Positions 38,471 to 51,350 of a stretch of 64,000 nucleotides of DNA are shown here, in pieces. The translations under genes were made by a program, and so were the position numbers. The notes under the pieces were generated by a model. It ran no database searches, was not told the DNA's origin, and worked only from the letters and a program-made list of their open reading frames with translations. The stretch's first letter is position 1. The number at the start of each line of letters is the position of its first letter. The stretch spans positions 1,900,413 through 1,964,412 of the forward strand of contig JAQFVV010012512.1 of assembly GCA_028023455.1 (NCBI GenBank), given 5' to 3'. The DNA comes from Epiperipatus broadwayi (taxonomy: Eukaryota; Onychophora; Udeonychophora; Euonychophora; Peripatidae).

Positions 38471-39644
38471 TATATGCTTCAATATACATGTTAAAACAAC
38501 CACAGATAAGAAATTTAAATTAAAAGAGATATAATTAAATCATCAATTTAAACAACTAAATTTATATATAAAAATAATAATTAACTACTTCAATTGAAGA
38601 AACAAATGTAAGTAATGAAGTTAATTCTTAGCATTTCAGATATGAGCTCTATACTTTTGTAAGCTATTGACTACAGGAAATAATATAAGACTGACATTTT
38701 TTTATTTTTCCAAATAAACTTCTGATTAGCAGATAAACTAAAAATTAAATCACCCCACAGTAACTGTCAGCTAGCTTTATATTTAAATACTACGATTGTA
38801 AACTTTTTAGTATTAAAGATTGACATCTATTGCAGTCAATTATTCATGTAAACGCTATTTAATGTTTTAGCGCAATGCTATAAATATTCTCGCAATGCTA
38901 TAAATATTCTTTGTCGACATGCATACAAAATATATAGACAATAGTTCCATACCATGTTTTTTTCACGAGATCAAGAGCTTATTAAAGTTTGAATCTCATG
39001 TTATGAATATTGTAAACTATTTTTATTGGTTTTATTTATTTTTTCAATATATTGCTGAATTATTGTACATATTTATAATTATAAATTTATTTAAACGCAC
39101 ATTGATTATAATATTTACTAAGGGTGAAACCTCAAGAATATTTACATAAAAATGCGATAGTAGGGACCGCTACAGGTCTTAACCACAAGCTTACATATTT
39201 ATATATCTTAAAGTGGAATGTATAATATTCTATAAGATGATGGACTATGGATAGAAATTGTCTTCACACAACACAAGTTTTTTATAATATTGCATTAAAC
39301 TCTTAATACCAGATATACTTCTATGTGATTGCGAATATATTCAAAATTTAATATTGCATTTTATTGATCATGGTTTTTAACTAATTTTTAGTGAAAAAAT
39401 TCAGATATTTAAAACATTACTTCACCTGATAAACAGAAGTTTGTTTTGAGAAATTTGAAAAATACATGCATATCAATCTAAAATATTTTTCATTAGACTA
39501 ATAGTATATGAAAATTTGAACTCATGTCAGAAAAGCTATAAATTAATTTGATTGATTATAAACATTGTGACTAAAAATCAAAAAGGAGATTGGTTATTTA
39601 AAAATAAAGAATAATGTAAATAAAAGCAGAAAATATTTATATTT
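38471..39644. other. No gene; one perfect 20-bp tandem duplication
   Basis: CGCAATGCTATAAATATTCT occurs at 38871-38890 and again at 38891-38910. The rest is AT-rich; the 76-codon frame at 38919-39149 is Phe/Ile-rich and unsupported. Confidence 0.5.
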
Positions 39645-39745
39645 GTCAAGCGTTGTTAGCCGAGAGGTCAGCGCAGCCGCCTTGCAAGCAAGCAGTTGTT
39701 TGCAGACGGTTGTTGCGGGTTCGCCTCCTGCCGATGCTATGAAAA
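39645..39745 (+). mobile_element. tRNA-derived SINE (family S1), with internal duplications
   Basis: GTC start, acceptor GCGTTGT (39650-39656), D region GCCGAGAGGTCAGCGC, anticodon stem-loop GCCGC CTTGCAA GC giving anticodon UGC (Ala), then a four-base duplication AAGCAAGCAG and an inserted TTTGCAGACGGTTGT before GGGTTCGCCTCC and CCGATGC (39731-39737). ATGAAAATT follows. The 65-codon frame at 39643-39840 is a reading through it. Confidence 0.75.
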
Positions 39746-40640
39746 TTTATATATATTTGAAAAATTACTTCACTAATCTCTATACATACTTTTACTGTCT
39801 TCCAAATAAATATTTATTATATAGCAATCACCTTCATTAACCCTCTCAGCTTACCATTTTTTATTTGTAAAAGAAAGTTCTTGCAAATGTGCAGCATATA
39901 TGATTATATACATATTTTACTTATGCTTACAATTCCAAATAAATTTTGTTGTAATAGTAATTGAAAAAATAATAGTAATAAACTTAAAAATAATAAACAA
40001 AATTATATTTATTTTATAAATGACTATTTTATTGATAAAGTCAAAATATTTTATTTGTGGTAAAACAATAATAAAATCAAATTTTAAAAATGTTAAGTTT
40101 ATATTTACTTAATATATGTTTAATATTAACTTTGGAACCAATATTGCTTACTGAGTCCAAAAGAAAACATAATTTTGCAGTTCGAGACGATAGGAAAGAG
40201 AAAAAATAATGTCTGCTATGTTGAGCAAACTTTTTAAATTGTGCAGTATTATTATTTATAGCCAGAAAAAGTCTATTAGGTAGTCAAAATGTAAAAGGAT
40301 TATAAGAAAACATGATTAATAAAAAGTGTCAAATTGATTATAAAATGTCTTTTAAAATTTATATTCAAGTCATTTCATACTAAATAGAAAAATAATAGTT
40401 GATAAAAATTGCCAATCAATAGAAATCACAGTTGTCGTATATATTGTGAAGTTACAAACTGCAAATTAAGATTCATAGAATTGAACTAAACTTTTGCCAT
40501 TAATAAATTAGAAAATTAAATCCTCAAAAAATATTTTGATCAAACAATGGCTTGATTAAGAAAATTGTAGAGAAGAGGAAATAGAAAAAGGTAAAATATA
40601 CATCTCAAAATTTTAAAACATATAAATATTTCATTGAACT
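39746..40640. other. No recognisable feature
   Basis: AT-rich, non-coding. Confidence 0.4.
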
Positions 40641-40765
40641 ACCAAACATCATATCATCACGATTCTTTATGCTTATACAAGCTGTTTCCACAGAAGCACA
40701 AACCTTCTTGCATTCATAGATTACTCTGGTTTGCACTGTGTGGTGCTACTGTGCGGAGAGCTTTG
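40641..40765 (+). repeat. Fragment of hammerhead-repeat subfamily H3 arm
   Basis: CTTGCATTCATAGATTACTC...TTTGCACTGTGTGGTGCTACTGTGCGGAGAG corresponds to the arms at 61975-62030 and 41448-41515. The upstream CATCATATCATCACGATTC resembles the CACATGATCACCATCTC word of 41.3-41.9 kb. Confidence 0.55.
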
Positions 40766-41263
40766 TTGTGGAAATGGGATAGAGCAGATTATGGGAAAAT
40801 TTAGAGCGGGGAATGGAAAATAAAGTGGTTAACAGGTTTATCTGGGCATAATTGCTGAGATATTCTTGACTTTGTTTAAGGAGAAGCCACAATACATCAC
40901 ATCACATCACAACATCCTATGTGTAAATATTTTATTGTATGATTAAAAGGGGAAAAAAGATATCTTATATGAAAAAAAAATTCCTAAATTTAATTGATAT
41001 TATCTCTGAAAAAAATATTACTTAAAAGTAAAGAGAAATTAGAACTGATGAAAGTAAGAAGTGACAAATAATTTTTAAAATAAAATTAAAACTGGGGTAA
41101 TAAGTAAAAAGATAAATAATATTCAATTTCAATATATTAAGCATTTAAATAATTTAAAGTGATATCTGGAAAAGCATAGTATATAATAAATTTTAATTTA
41201 AATTATTAAAAATTCTTAAATGAAAACAGTAACTAATTTATTATTAGTAACATTTTTTGCTTT

Positions 41264-41910
41264 AAACCACCAAATATCACATGATCACCATCTCATGCTA
41301 GCACATAACTAATAGTAAATATGGAGAGTTTTTGCCTGTGTACTTTTTGCCTTATTTAGAATAATAACATATATGTATTTTAAACCACTAAACATCACAT
41401 GATCACTATCTCATACTAGCACATAATTGTTATTAAACAAGGCTAAACTCTCCATACAGTAGTGCCACCCTGTGCCAATCAGAGTAATCAATGGATGCCA
41501 GAAGGCTTGTGCATAACATCCCTATCTAATGCCTATTCATCCAATATCCCCAGACTAGTTTCTGGCTTATGGCCATCATCAATGAGAAGTTTTGGATCTG
41601 AGAGCACTGCACCTAGATCTTAGGATCGAATGCAACCCTCCAGCAACCACCTTTTATCTCCTCTTAATTACAAATCTATGAAAATGAAATTGAAAACACA
41701 GTAATATTTTCAATCTAAGCTCAATAGCTTATATAGTCATATGGGTCTGAACTCAATTCAGTACCCATACATTTTGGTGGCATTGGCTCTTTAACAACCA
41801 TAGCCACCACTATCCTATTAGGCAGCATTGGTGTTAAACCACTAAACATCACAAGATCACTATCTCATACTAGCACATAATTATTATTAAACAAGGCAAA
41901 ACTCTCTTCA
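41264..41910 (-). mobile_element. Hammerhead repeat H3, tandem arrangement with 454-bp period
   Basis: AAACCACTAAACATCACA(T/A)GATCACTATCTCAT... through AAACTCTC begins at 41382 and is repeated at 41836, a spacing of 454 bp; a third, partial copy begins at 41264. Read on the minus strand the unit contains the hammerhead at 41540-41596 preceded by GAATTGAGTTCAGACCCATA, the same upstream word as in element H1 (22746-22770). So H1 and H3 are one superfamily. No protein is encoded; the 63-codon frame at 41870-42061 is unsupported. Confidence 0.75.
41540..41596 (-). ncRNA. Type I hammerhead-like ribozyme (HHR-6)
   Basis: Minus strand: helix I TCCAA (41592-41596), loop AAC, TTCTCA (41583-41588); core TTGATGA (41576-41582), i.e. 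CUGANGA with U for the first C; helix II TGGC, loop of five, GCCA (41563-41575); core GAAA (41559-41562); helix III ACTAGT; cleavage C at 41553; return TGGGGA, TA, TTGGA (41540-41552). Outer helix I is TCCAA/TTGGA where HHR-1 has GTCCC/GGGAC, a compensatory change. The first core base substitution may abolish activity. Confidence 0.7.
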
Positions 41911-42254
41911 TATGCCTTTCCAATGAAAATATTGTATGCTTAAACAAAAGATGCAATTGGATCAATGAGGAGAGATATGTAAAAAAAGAAAAATTATCAG
42001 AAGAGATTTCAAAAGCGTTTATTAGAATGATTTGATTATTTTCTTGGATAAGTATTATCAAAAAGATAAATATTTTTTAGCATCAATGCTTTTTAATATT
42101 ATTTTTTTAATATCAAATGTAATACTTTTTATAGAACAGTGTGTGCGATATGAACAGTTTTTATTGTTAGAGTGCGCTATTATTTTATCTTTAAAAATAA
42201 TCAATAATTAAGAAATAATAATAGAATGGTTTATTGTTTATGAGTTTTAAAAAA

Positions 42255-42345
42255 GGCCAAGCATCGAAAATTACAGACAGAACAGTGAACTTTGGACCTT
42301 GACTTCTGGAGTCTGTCACTCATCACTGCACCACACCACACAGGA
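42255..42345 (-). mobile_element. tRNA-like SINE fragment (family S3)
   Basis: On the minus strand GTGTGGTGTGGTGCAGTGAT resembles the A-box region of the SINE at 14430, followed by a GTCAAGGTCCAAAGTTCACTG B-box-like segment. No poly(A) is visible. Confidence 0.4.
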
Positions 42346-44108
<1,763 letters not shown>

Positions 44109-45089
44109 ATTATTTGAAGACTTTTATAAAATAATCATGTGTGTTTTTGTCTGCAATTCTCCAACACAAAGTTCAAATTGAGATAAAACAGATATTTTTA
44201 AAAGTTTTTCATTGTCAAGCGAACGTGAACGTTTATTTCAGATCACAAATCGATAGTAATTACTATATAGCCATGTAGTTGCTGAGTGTAAAACCAAAGG
44301 TTTTGTTAGCATGGGGTTAAAGTTAAAAAATCAATATAAATAATGCCTTCATTTTTCTGTTAAATAATATGTTCCATTATGTTTTTTTTAATATGTTGGA
44401 GAGTTTTTTTTTTTCTGTAATGGAACATTCACTCAGTCTACTCAACTACTAGTATGCAAAACTTTTTTATTTCTTTAATTTTTTTGTAATTGTACCATTA
44501 ATTTAGTCATAGTTTTTTTTTCTATTTCTTTTTTCAGGGTTTTTCTTTTTAATTAACACTTTTCTAATGATACAATAATCATCCAGAAACAAGATATTAT
44601 GTTTAGCAGATCTCTGTGAAATTTTCTATTTTTAGCTCTTTCACTAATATTTTCAAAACCATTATCTAAAATTTATAATTATTTATTTTTTAAAGCTTTA
44701 AATCTAATTCCATTCCACCTTCTCTTGTTCTACTTTTTTTAGGCATTTCATTATTCCTTGCCCTGGTTGCAAAAAAAAAAAAAAGGTACTATAGAATGTT
44801 TCAATATAAAATAATACATCACTGACTTCATTTTAGCAAAATCATATTTTAAATTTTCTTGCATTTTTGTTAAATAATGATAATACTTTTTCTATGTTTT
44901 ATTTTTTTATAGTACACATTCAAAATAATTGACAGTTTTGGTTGTCCAATAATGGAAATTGTAGGCTATTTTGAAAGTTTGGTATAAAAACTAAAGAAAA
45001 GTTATAATTGTTTATTTATATTATTAATACAGGCTATGCCGAAAAGTTAGTAAAAGAAAGAAAAATATTTGGTGAATAATTTATTTTTC
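44109..45089. other. No recognisable feature
   Basis: T-rich tracts at 44380-44420 and 44460-44540, no gene. Confidence 0.4.
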
Positions 45090-45400
45090 AAGAATGATAA
45101 ATAAGGATGTATTGAATAGTTGCTAGCATATTTTTTTCTATACTGATGATATAATCTTGTTTTTGGATGGAAGAAATTTGAATTATTTTTCAGATTGCAA
45201 ATAAGGTTAAGATTTTTTCTTCAGTAGATAATCCACATCCAACTAGCCATTTAACTATGATCGGAAAATGGGTCATTAGGTATTCTTAACAAAATTGTAA
45301 GGTGCAAGATTATCCTCTGCTGATAAGAATGCCAAAGCACTAGGCATAAAAATAAAACTTGATGTATGATACACCGCTGCCTTCCAGAGAAAGACATCAA
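45090..45400 (+). pseudogene. Possible LINE reverse transcriptase remnant
   Basis: One frame near 45140-45190 reads FFYTDDIILFLDG, which fits the catalytic Y/F-x-D-D block of non-LTR reverse transcriptases followed by hydrophobic residues. Downstream a KALGIKIK word (about 45335) would fit the YLGI block. Stops interrupt everything else. The clade cannot be named. Confidence 0.4.
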
Positions 45401-46263
45401 GCTCCAATATTTATTACATGCCTATCTTTTTTTAAATATTCTAATACTATTGTCCATAATTTAGAAATATAAAAAATTAAAATAGATAGTTTAAAGTAAT
45501 GCTTTCCAAAGCAAGTTATATCCTTGCTTAGGAGATGCTAAAACAATTCAGGAGGATGATAATAGCCTCATTTGCAAATGAGGATGTTGAAGAAAAATAA
45601 GATGCTGTGGAAGCATAAAGAAAAGTGAGAAGGTAAAATTTAGAAATAACCATTATACATGTTTTGTCAGTTGTGCAATATACAATTATAGTTGTAGTGA
45701 TTATTTTATTTTCCAAATAAACTCACAAAATGCAAGTTATAATAATCTGTAATCAACATTTCCAACAGGTTTTAACAAGCAAGTGTTAGCACTTGTCATG
45801 CATTATCTGGGAAGTCCAGCATGCAGCCGCAGGAATTTGCTCACAATACAAGTAGTATAAATAAGTGACAGGGAAATTTTAATTTAGACTTTCTGAATTA
45901 AGAATGGTACAAATGCAAAAAGTATGTTACTGAAGGTTTATGATGATGGTAAGTTTGCTATTAACTGAAAGGAGACCCTTTGATTCTTCTTGGAGGCCTT
46001 AAAGGAACCGAGCAGGGCAAATTCCTAATGTCCACTCCATACGTACTTGTCATTGCAGCTGTTATTACTATGTGATTATTCATATAGTATACGAACATGG
46101 ATGGGCTGCTCACCCACATGCATTAGCCAGCGTGGTAAGTTTATTGGCTTTTTACCTCTGAGTTTAAGATCGAGAAACACCATGGTTTTCTTCTCAGTGC
46201 CTGATAAGGCAGAATGAATGTTTGTGTAAATGATAAATATTTTTCCAATACATATATACAATT
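45401..46263 (+). other. Region upstream of the LINE, possibly including its 5' UTR
   Basis: The last 300 bp (about 45960-46260) are richer in GC than the surroundings and could be the LINE 5' untranslated region. No target duplication was identified, so the 5' border of the element is unknown. Frames here are short and on the minus strand. Confidence 0.35.
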
Positions 46264-47610
46264 ATGACAGACAAAAATAAAGCATGGTCCTTATTCCCAG
46301 GAGGCTGTAAAGTCACCAACCAAGGCAGCGGTTGGTGGCCGAAGGCGGAAGGTGCTAAGAATCCCCTGATTGTGGACCCAGGCTGCCATTTGATGACGAC
46401 TTTTTATGTAGGTACTTACAACTGCAGATCACTTTCAAGTGAAGGAAGATTGCAAGAATTAGAAGAAGAATTGTCTTATATTAAATGGGACATTATTGGA
46501 CTTTGTGAAGTTAGAAGAAAAGGTGAAGAAACAATTGATTTAAAAAGTGGACATATACTCTATTATAAAGGCACACATATTTGAAATACAAGTGGAGTAG
46601 GATTCATTATAAATAAAAAGTGGAAGAACAATATTGTGGAGATTGATGGTGTATCGGACAGAGTTGCAAGATTAGTTATACAACTTAATAGCAGATACCA
46701 AATGCAGATAATTCAGGTTTATGCCCCAACAAGTTCTCATAATGATGAAGTAGTAGAAGATTTTTATATGGATGTACAAAAGGCTTTTGATCAGAGTAAA
46801 CAACATTTTAAAATTGTTATGGGAGACTTTAATGCTAGAATTGGTAGACAAATGAAAGATGAAATTGCTGTAGGTAATTTTGGTTATGGTAATAGAAATG
46901 AGAGAGGACATAGACTTGTGGAGTTTGCAGAAAAAGAAAAACTTTATATTATGAATTCATTTTTTGAGAAAAATGTTAAAAGGAAATGGACATGGAAGCA
47001 TCCAAATGAAGGTACAGCACAATTGGATTATATTTTGACTAATAGGAAATACATATTTCAAGATTGTAATGTTCTTAATAAATTTAACACAGGAAGTGAT
47101 CATCGATTAGTAAGGTGTAAGTTACGTGTTAATGTAAAACTAGAGAGACAAAAATTAATGAGAAAAACAATATTTACAGTTGATATTCCTAATCTTCAGA
47201 AACATTCTAATGAATTTAAATTAGAACTTACAAATAGGTTTCAAGTGTTAGGAGATTTTGAACATGATTCAGATTTGAATGAAATTAATATGAAAATAAC
47301 TGATACACTTTTAAAAACTGCAACAAAGATAGCTGGTAGAAAAAAGCAGCAATTGACTAATAAAAATTTAACTGAGATTAGAGAATTTATGAAGAAAAGA
47401 AGGAATATGAAGATATACAAAAATGATGTATTAAAAAGAATTGAATATCTCGAATTTTGTAAAATGGTACGGAAAAAAGTTGAAAATGATATAAGAAAGT
47501 ATAACTGTGAAATAGCAAGGAAAGCTGTAGAAGAAAATAAAAGTCTCAAGAATGTTAAACAACATTTTGGTATTGGTAGGAAATTTATATCTGCAATAAG
47601 AAAAAAATGA
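46264..47610 (+). pseudogene. LINE endonuclease domain, broken by one stop and one frameshift
   Basis: Translates as an endonuclease/exonuclease/phosphatase fold protein. In the first piece (46264-46584) YNCRSL at residues 52-57 carries the motif Asn and LCEVRRKG at 80-87 the catalytic Glu. After an in-frame TGA at 46582-46584 the same frame resumes; counted from Met at 46636, YAPTS is at 29-33, GDFNARIG at 63-70, LDYILTN at 130-136 and GSDHRLV at 153-159, so all active-site motifs survive. The linker to the reverse transcriptase (to 47610) is Lys-rich. It ends at TGA 47608-47610 because a run of seven A (47601-47607) shifts the frame relative to the next domain; six A would restore it. The start Met at 46264 is the first in frame but not proven. 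Confidence 0.85.
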
Positions 47611-47641
47611 TGGAATTATTACTAAAAAGAGAGATGACATC

Positions 47642-49222
47642 ATGAAATTGGTAGAAGATTTTTATCAAGAATTATATAGTAATAAAGAACAAGTACCTCC
47701 TATATCTATTACATCTTCCGAATTGCCCAGAATTTTAAATGAAGAAGTGAGACATGCAATTAAATGTATGAAGAAAGGAAAGGCTCCAGGAAATGATGGA
47801 ATTATAATTGATATATTAAAAGAAGGAGGTGAAGAAATAGAAACAATTTTAGCAAAGTTATATACCAAATGTCTAAATGATAAAGATGTACCGGAAGATT
47901 GGAAGAATGCAGTAATAATATTAATATTTAAAAAAGGTGATAAAGAAGATATTAGAAATTACAGACCTATCAGCCTTTTATCAGTTTTATATAAAATTTT
48001 TACCAAGATAATTACAACTCGTCTACAGAGAACTTTGGATTTCCACCAACCAAGAGAACAAGCTGGATTTAAAAGTGGTTTTAGTACAACAGATCATATC
48101 CAGGTATTGAGAGAAGTCATAGAAAGGACAAACGAATATGAGTTGTCATTATGTTTTGGATTTGTAGATTATGAAAAGGCATTAGATTCTATACACATTT
48201 CTTCAGTGATTAAAGCATTGGATCATCAAGGTATAGATCCAGGATATTGTCATATTTTAAAGAATATTTATAAAAATGCAACAGCAACAATTAGATTACA
48301 TAATGATACTGGAAAAATCAACATTGAGAAAGGTGTAAGACAAGGTGACTCCATATCTCCAAAACTCTTTACAGCAGTGCTGCAAGAAGTATTTTGTGGA
48401 TTAAAATGGGAAACTAAAGGAATGAAAGTAAATGGAGAGTATTTACATCATTTAGATTTTGCAGATGATGTAGTTGTTTTTGCAAATAATGCTTCAGAGC
48501 TGCAGGAAATGTTGCAGGAGTTAGCAGATGAAAGTAGAAAAGTAGGACTAAAGATAAATGTTAAAAAGACTAAAGTAATGTTTAATCGATTTGCTCAAAA
48601 TATGAAAATAAAGATTGATTATGAAGAATTAGAAGAAGTTAACAGTTACAAATACCTAGGTCAGATTATTAATACAGATGGAAACATAATGGAGGAAATT
48701 AATCATAGAATTAAACTTGGTTGGAGTGCTTTTGGTAGAAATAACTTGATACTAAAAGGAAATATGCCTATGTGTTTGAAAAGAATGGTTTTTAACAAAT
48801 GTGTTTTACCAGTTCTTACTTATGGATCTGAGACTTGGACACTTAATAGAAGAGCAATACAGAGACTTCAGACCACTCAAAGGAGTATGGAGAGATGTAT
48901 GTTGGGAGTAACAAGAAGAGATCGAAAACGCAATGTATGGGTAAGACAACAAACAGGTGTTACTGACCTTATTGAAAAAATTAAAAGATTGAAATGGAGT
49001 TGGGCTGGACATATTGCTAGAAGAAATGATAATAGATGGATAATTGAAATTTTAAACTGGATTCCAAGAGATTGTAAAAGACCCAGAAAGAGACCACATG
49101 TGAGATGGATGGATGAAATAAGAAAATGTGCAGGGGTGTTGTGGAAAAGAGAAGCTAAAGATCGGAGAAGATGGATTAAACTTGGAGAGACCTTCATCCT
49201 GCAGTGGATTGATAATGGTTGA
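47642..49222 (+). CDS. LINE reverse transcriptase domain (intact 526-codon frame)
   Basis: RNA-dependent DNA polymerase of the retrotransposon. Visible blocks: GKAPGNDG at residues 47-54, FKKGDKEDIRNYRPISLLS at 96-114, EQAGFKSGFSTTDHI at 139-153, FVDYEKALDS at 174-183 (catalytic Asp176; most relatives have AFDS, here Leu), GVRQGDSISPKLF at 231-243, FADD at 273-276 with both catalytic Asp, and YKYLGQIINTDG at 337-348. A C-terminal region with SETWTL and a WSWAGHIAR stretch follows, as in RTE elements. All catalytic residues are present. The Met at 47642 is only the first in this frame after the frameshift; the natural protein is a fusion with the endonuclease upstream. Confidence 0.92.
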   Translation: MKLVEDFYQELYSNKEQVPPISITSSELPRILNEEVRHAIKCMKKGKAPGNDGIIIDILKEGGEEIETILAKLYTKCLNDKDVPEDWKNAVIILIFKKGDKEDIRNYRPISLLSVLYKIFTKIITTRLQRTLDFHQPREQAGFKSGFSTTDHIQVLREVIERTNEYELSLCFGFVDYEKALDSIHISSVIKALDHQGIDPGYCHILKNIYKNATATIRLHNDTGKINIEKGVRQGDSISPKLFTAVLQEVFCGLKWETKGMKVNGEYLHHLDFADDVVVFANNASELQEMLQELADESRKVGLKINVKKTKVMFNRFAQNMKIKIDYEELEEVNSYKYLGQIINTDGNIMEEINHRIKLGWSAFGRNNLILKGNMPMCLKRMVFNKCVLPVLTYGSETWTLNRRAIQRLQTTQRSMERCMLGVTRRDRKRNVWVRQQTGVTDLIEKIKRLKWSWAGHIARRNDNRWIIEILNWIPRDCKRPRKRPHVRWMDEIRKCAGVLWKREAKDRRRWIKLGETFILQWIDNG

Positions 49223-49237
49223 TGATGATGATGATGA
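49220..49237 (+). repeat. (TGA)n LINE tail
   Basis: Six TGA units beginning at the stop codon, followed by (TA)n. Short tandem tails of this kind mark RTE 3' ends. Confidence 0.85.
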
Positions 49238-50389
49238 TATATATATAGGACTATTTCCATCATCTAATATTGAGTATTGAATGTCTTTAGAAAAAAATAA
49301 CTGTATATTGCCATTGCATTCAACTGTTAGTAAGAGCACACCGTATGCTATTACTAACAGATAAATGTAATTGGAATATTTAAATAAAGTTATTTTTTTC
49401 TGAAGACTTTCCATATTTAATATAGTCCAATATACAAATACAAGTGCAAAAAAGTGTTTAAAATTTTTAATTTATATTCAATACCTTCGATCTTCACGGA
49501 TTACAATTTTACATAAAAAGCAAATTATCTTGTTGTTTCAATAAAATAGCAATTTACATGTATTTGCATATAATGTTTTACATATATACCATAGGTTAAT
49601 GTGGTTTCTAGAATGTATTAATATTAAAAGTCTAGGATACTTGTGTCGGTACAATTCTATTTAAAGCTTACAGTCAATATACATTTATTACAATAGTAAT
49701 GATAATAGAAGAATAAAATCATTAAAAAATTGTTATTCATGAATAGTTATTTATATCTATCAAATCATCTGTGTTAATAGGTAAATGAGACATATGTTAA
49801 TAAGAGAAAAATTTGAATAAGAGCCAACTAAGTTAGAACTATTAAATGATTTTTTATTACATTTTTTTAAAAAAATAATTATCTTTTTGATAAATTTATT
49901 TGATATTTGATCATGTAATACCAAACATATATATCAATGCTAATTAAGGAACTAAACCCAGTATATTAAATTCATTGCTAATTTAGTTTTATTTTGCCGA
50001 CTTTCGCAAAAAATAAAAATTGTATTCCTGATGTGTGAGCTATGACACAATTATTGCAAAAAAATTTGAGTTCTGACTAGAGAAATTGTACTTTTTCATT
50101 TAAATAAATTGTTATATCCGTGATAATTTTATATCCTTTTTATGATAAATAAACACATAAATTTTATATTTCTTACAGATTATACCATAGTTGAATCTAA
50201 CTAAAAATATAATAACGCTTTAATCCTTTGCCTGAAATAATATGTTACCTAGTCTCTGATTTACAAAAAAACAATGAAATGAGAATTACAAAAATAGTTG
50301 ACAAAAACTTATACAGATAAGTGGATAGGGATATTTCTTATTTCCGAGCACTTAATGAAAATATTTCAAAAGCAACAAATTTGTCCATA
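49238..50389. other. No recognisable feature
   Basis: AT-rich; the minus-strand frames reaching into this region from the LINE are shadows. Confidence 0.45.
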
Positions 50390-51350
50390 GGCTTTTCAGT
50401 AACATTCAAACAAAATGAGTTGAGCTGCTGTTTCTTATAACCTTTTGTTATTGATTGTTAAATCAAATAGTCCATTTGATGAAGAACCAATTCTATCAGC
50501 TATAAGTGAAGGAATATGTACTCTGCTAAACAAGTTATTATTTGACAGCAATAATATAGTGCAAAATGTACTGGTGAAATGTCTGGCTCAAAACATATGA
50601 ATATTTAGAACATTCCAGTCTCCTTACAGTTTAATGAGTCAACTTTGTCAAGAAATAAAGGCTTATTTTTATCATAGATGTGATTCATAAAAGAAAAAAA
50701 CTTTACAAGAATTATTATTTGCAAACAAATTATAAGAAAATTAATTTAACATTCATTGGAATAATTAAAAAGTGAAATTCTCCTAACGTCTTGAAACTGT
50801 AGATTTATTTCACTAAATTTATTAAACAAGTCTGCCAAACAAGCTAAAAGCTTTTGCTATCAATCAAGTTGGCTTATAATCCATTATTGTCATTTCCTAG
50901 GCAGTCCATCATTGAATCAAAGACTTTAAACCGTCCAAATATAACTCAACTTGATAGCCAATAAATTTCTACATGAAACATCAAATAATAGAATTCTTTA
51001 TTGTTTTCACTAAAAAATTGTTCAATAAATTGCATTTGATTTTATTGACTGCTTGCTTTAATGACATTTATATAGATTTATATAGATTTTTGGCAATCAA
51101 ATATTGATAATAAATGCCACATTTGAACCACTCCTTTTGAAATGCAAAAAATACTGAAAAAAAAACCTTCCAGTAACAATTTATTATGGCTGAAACATCA
51201 TCATAGCAATTTACAAGAAAAACATGCTTGCCTATTACGAGCATTTAGAGGTCCTCCATTTTAACTTGAGCCAATGATTTGAGATCTTAAAAATAAACAT
51301 ATCCATTGAGCTTTAAAATTTAAATTCAAAAATATTACCAACAGCTGGCT
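50390..51350 (-). pseudogene. hAT-like transposase remnant (ZBED5/GTF2IRD2-related type)
   Basis: On the minus strand, stop-broken frames give a FHVEIYWLSS segment (about 50949-50976), which corresponds to the conserved H.EVRWLS block of hAT-like transposases, then DSMMDCLGNDN, and then LADLFNKFSEINLQFQD (about 50790-50840), which corresponds to the conserved LADIF..LN.LN..LQG block. Order and spacing match the family's C-terminal half. Further upstream KPSSNNLLWLKHHH is compatible. Many stops; dead. The N-terminal DDE part is not visible. Confidence 0.65.

Larger units (their letters stand above)
46264..49237 (+). mobile_element. RTE-type non-LTR retrotransposon, nearly intact
   Basis: One open reading frame split by a stop and a frameshift encodes an apurinic-type endonuclease followed by a reverse transcriptase, then a very short 3' end: the stop codon is the start of a (TGA)n tail (49220-49237). 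A single endonuclease-reverse transcriptase frame and a short-repeat tail instead of poly(A) are hallmarks of the RTE clade. It moves by nicking the target and reverse-transcribing its RNA at the nick. Two older relatives lie at 4354-6625 and 54130-54440. Confidence 0.9.

Noticed and set aside
40901-40913. CRISPR-like or satellite array (CATCA repeats)
   Set aside because: Only three 5-base units; no array of repeats with unique spacers exists in the window.
46672-49414. Minus-strand open frames opposite the LINE
   Set aside because: They are antisense shadows of the endonuclease and reverse transcriptase frames.
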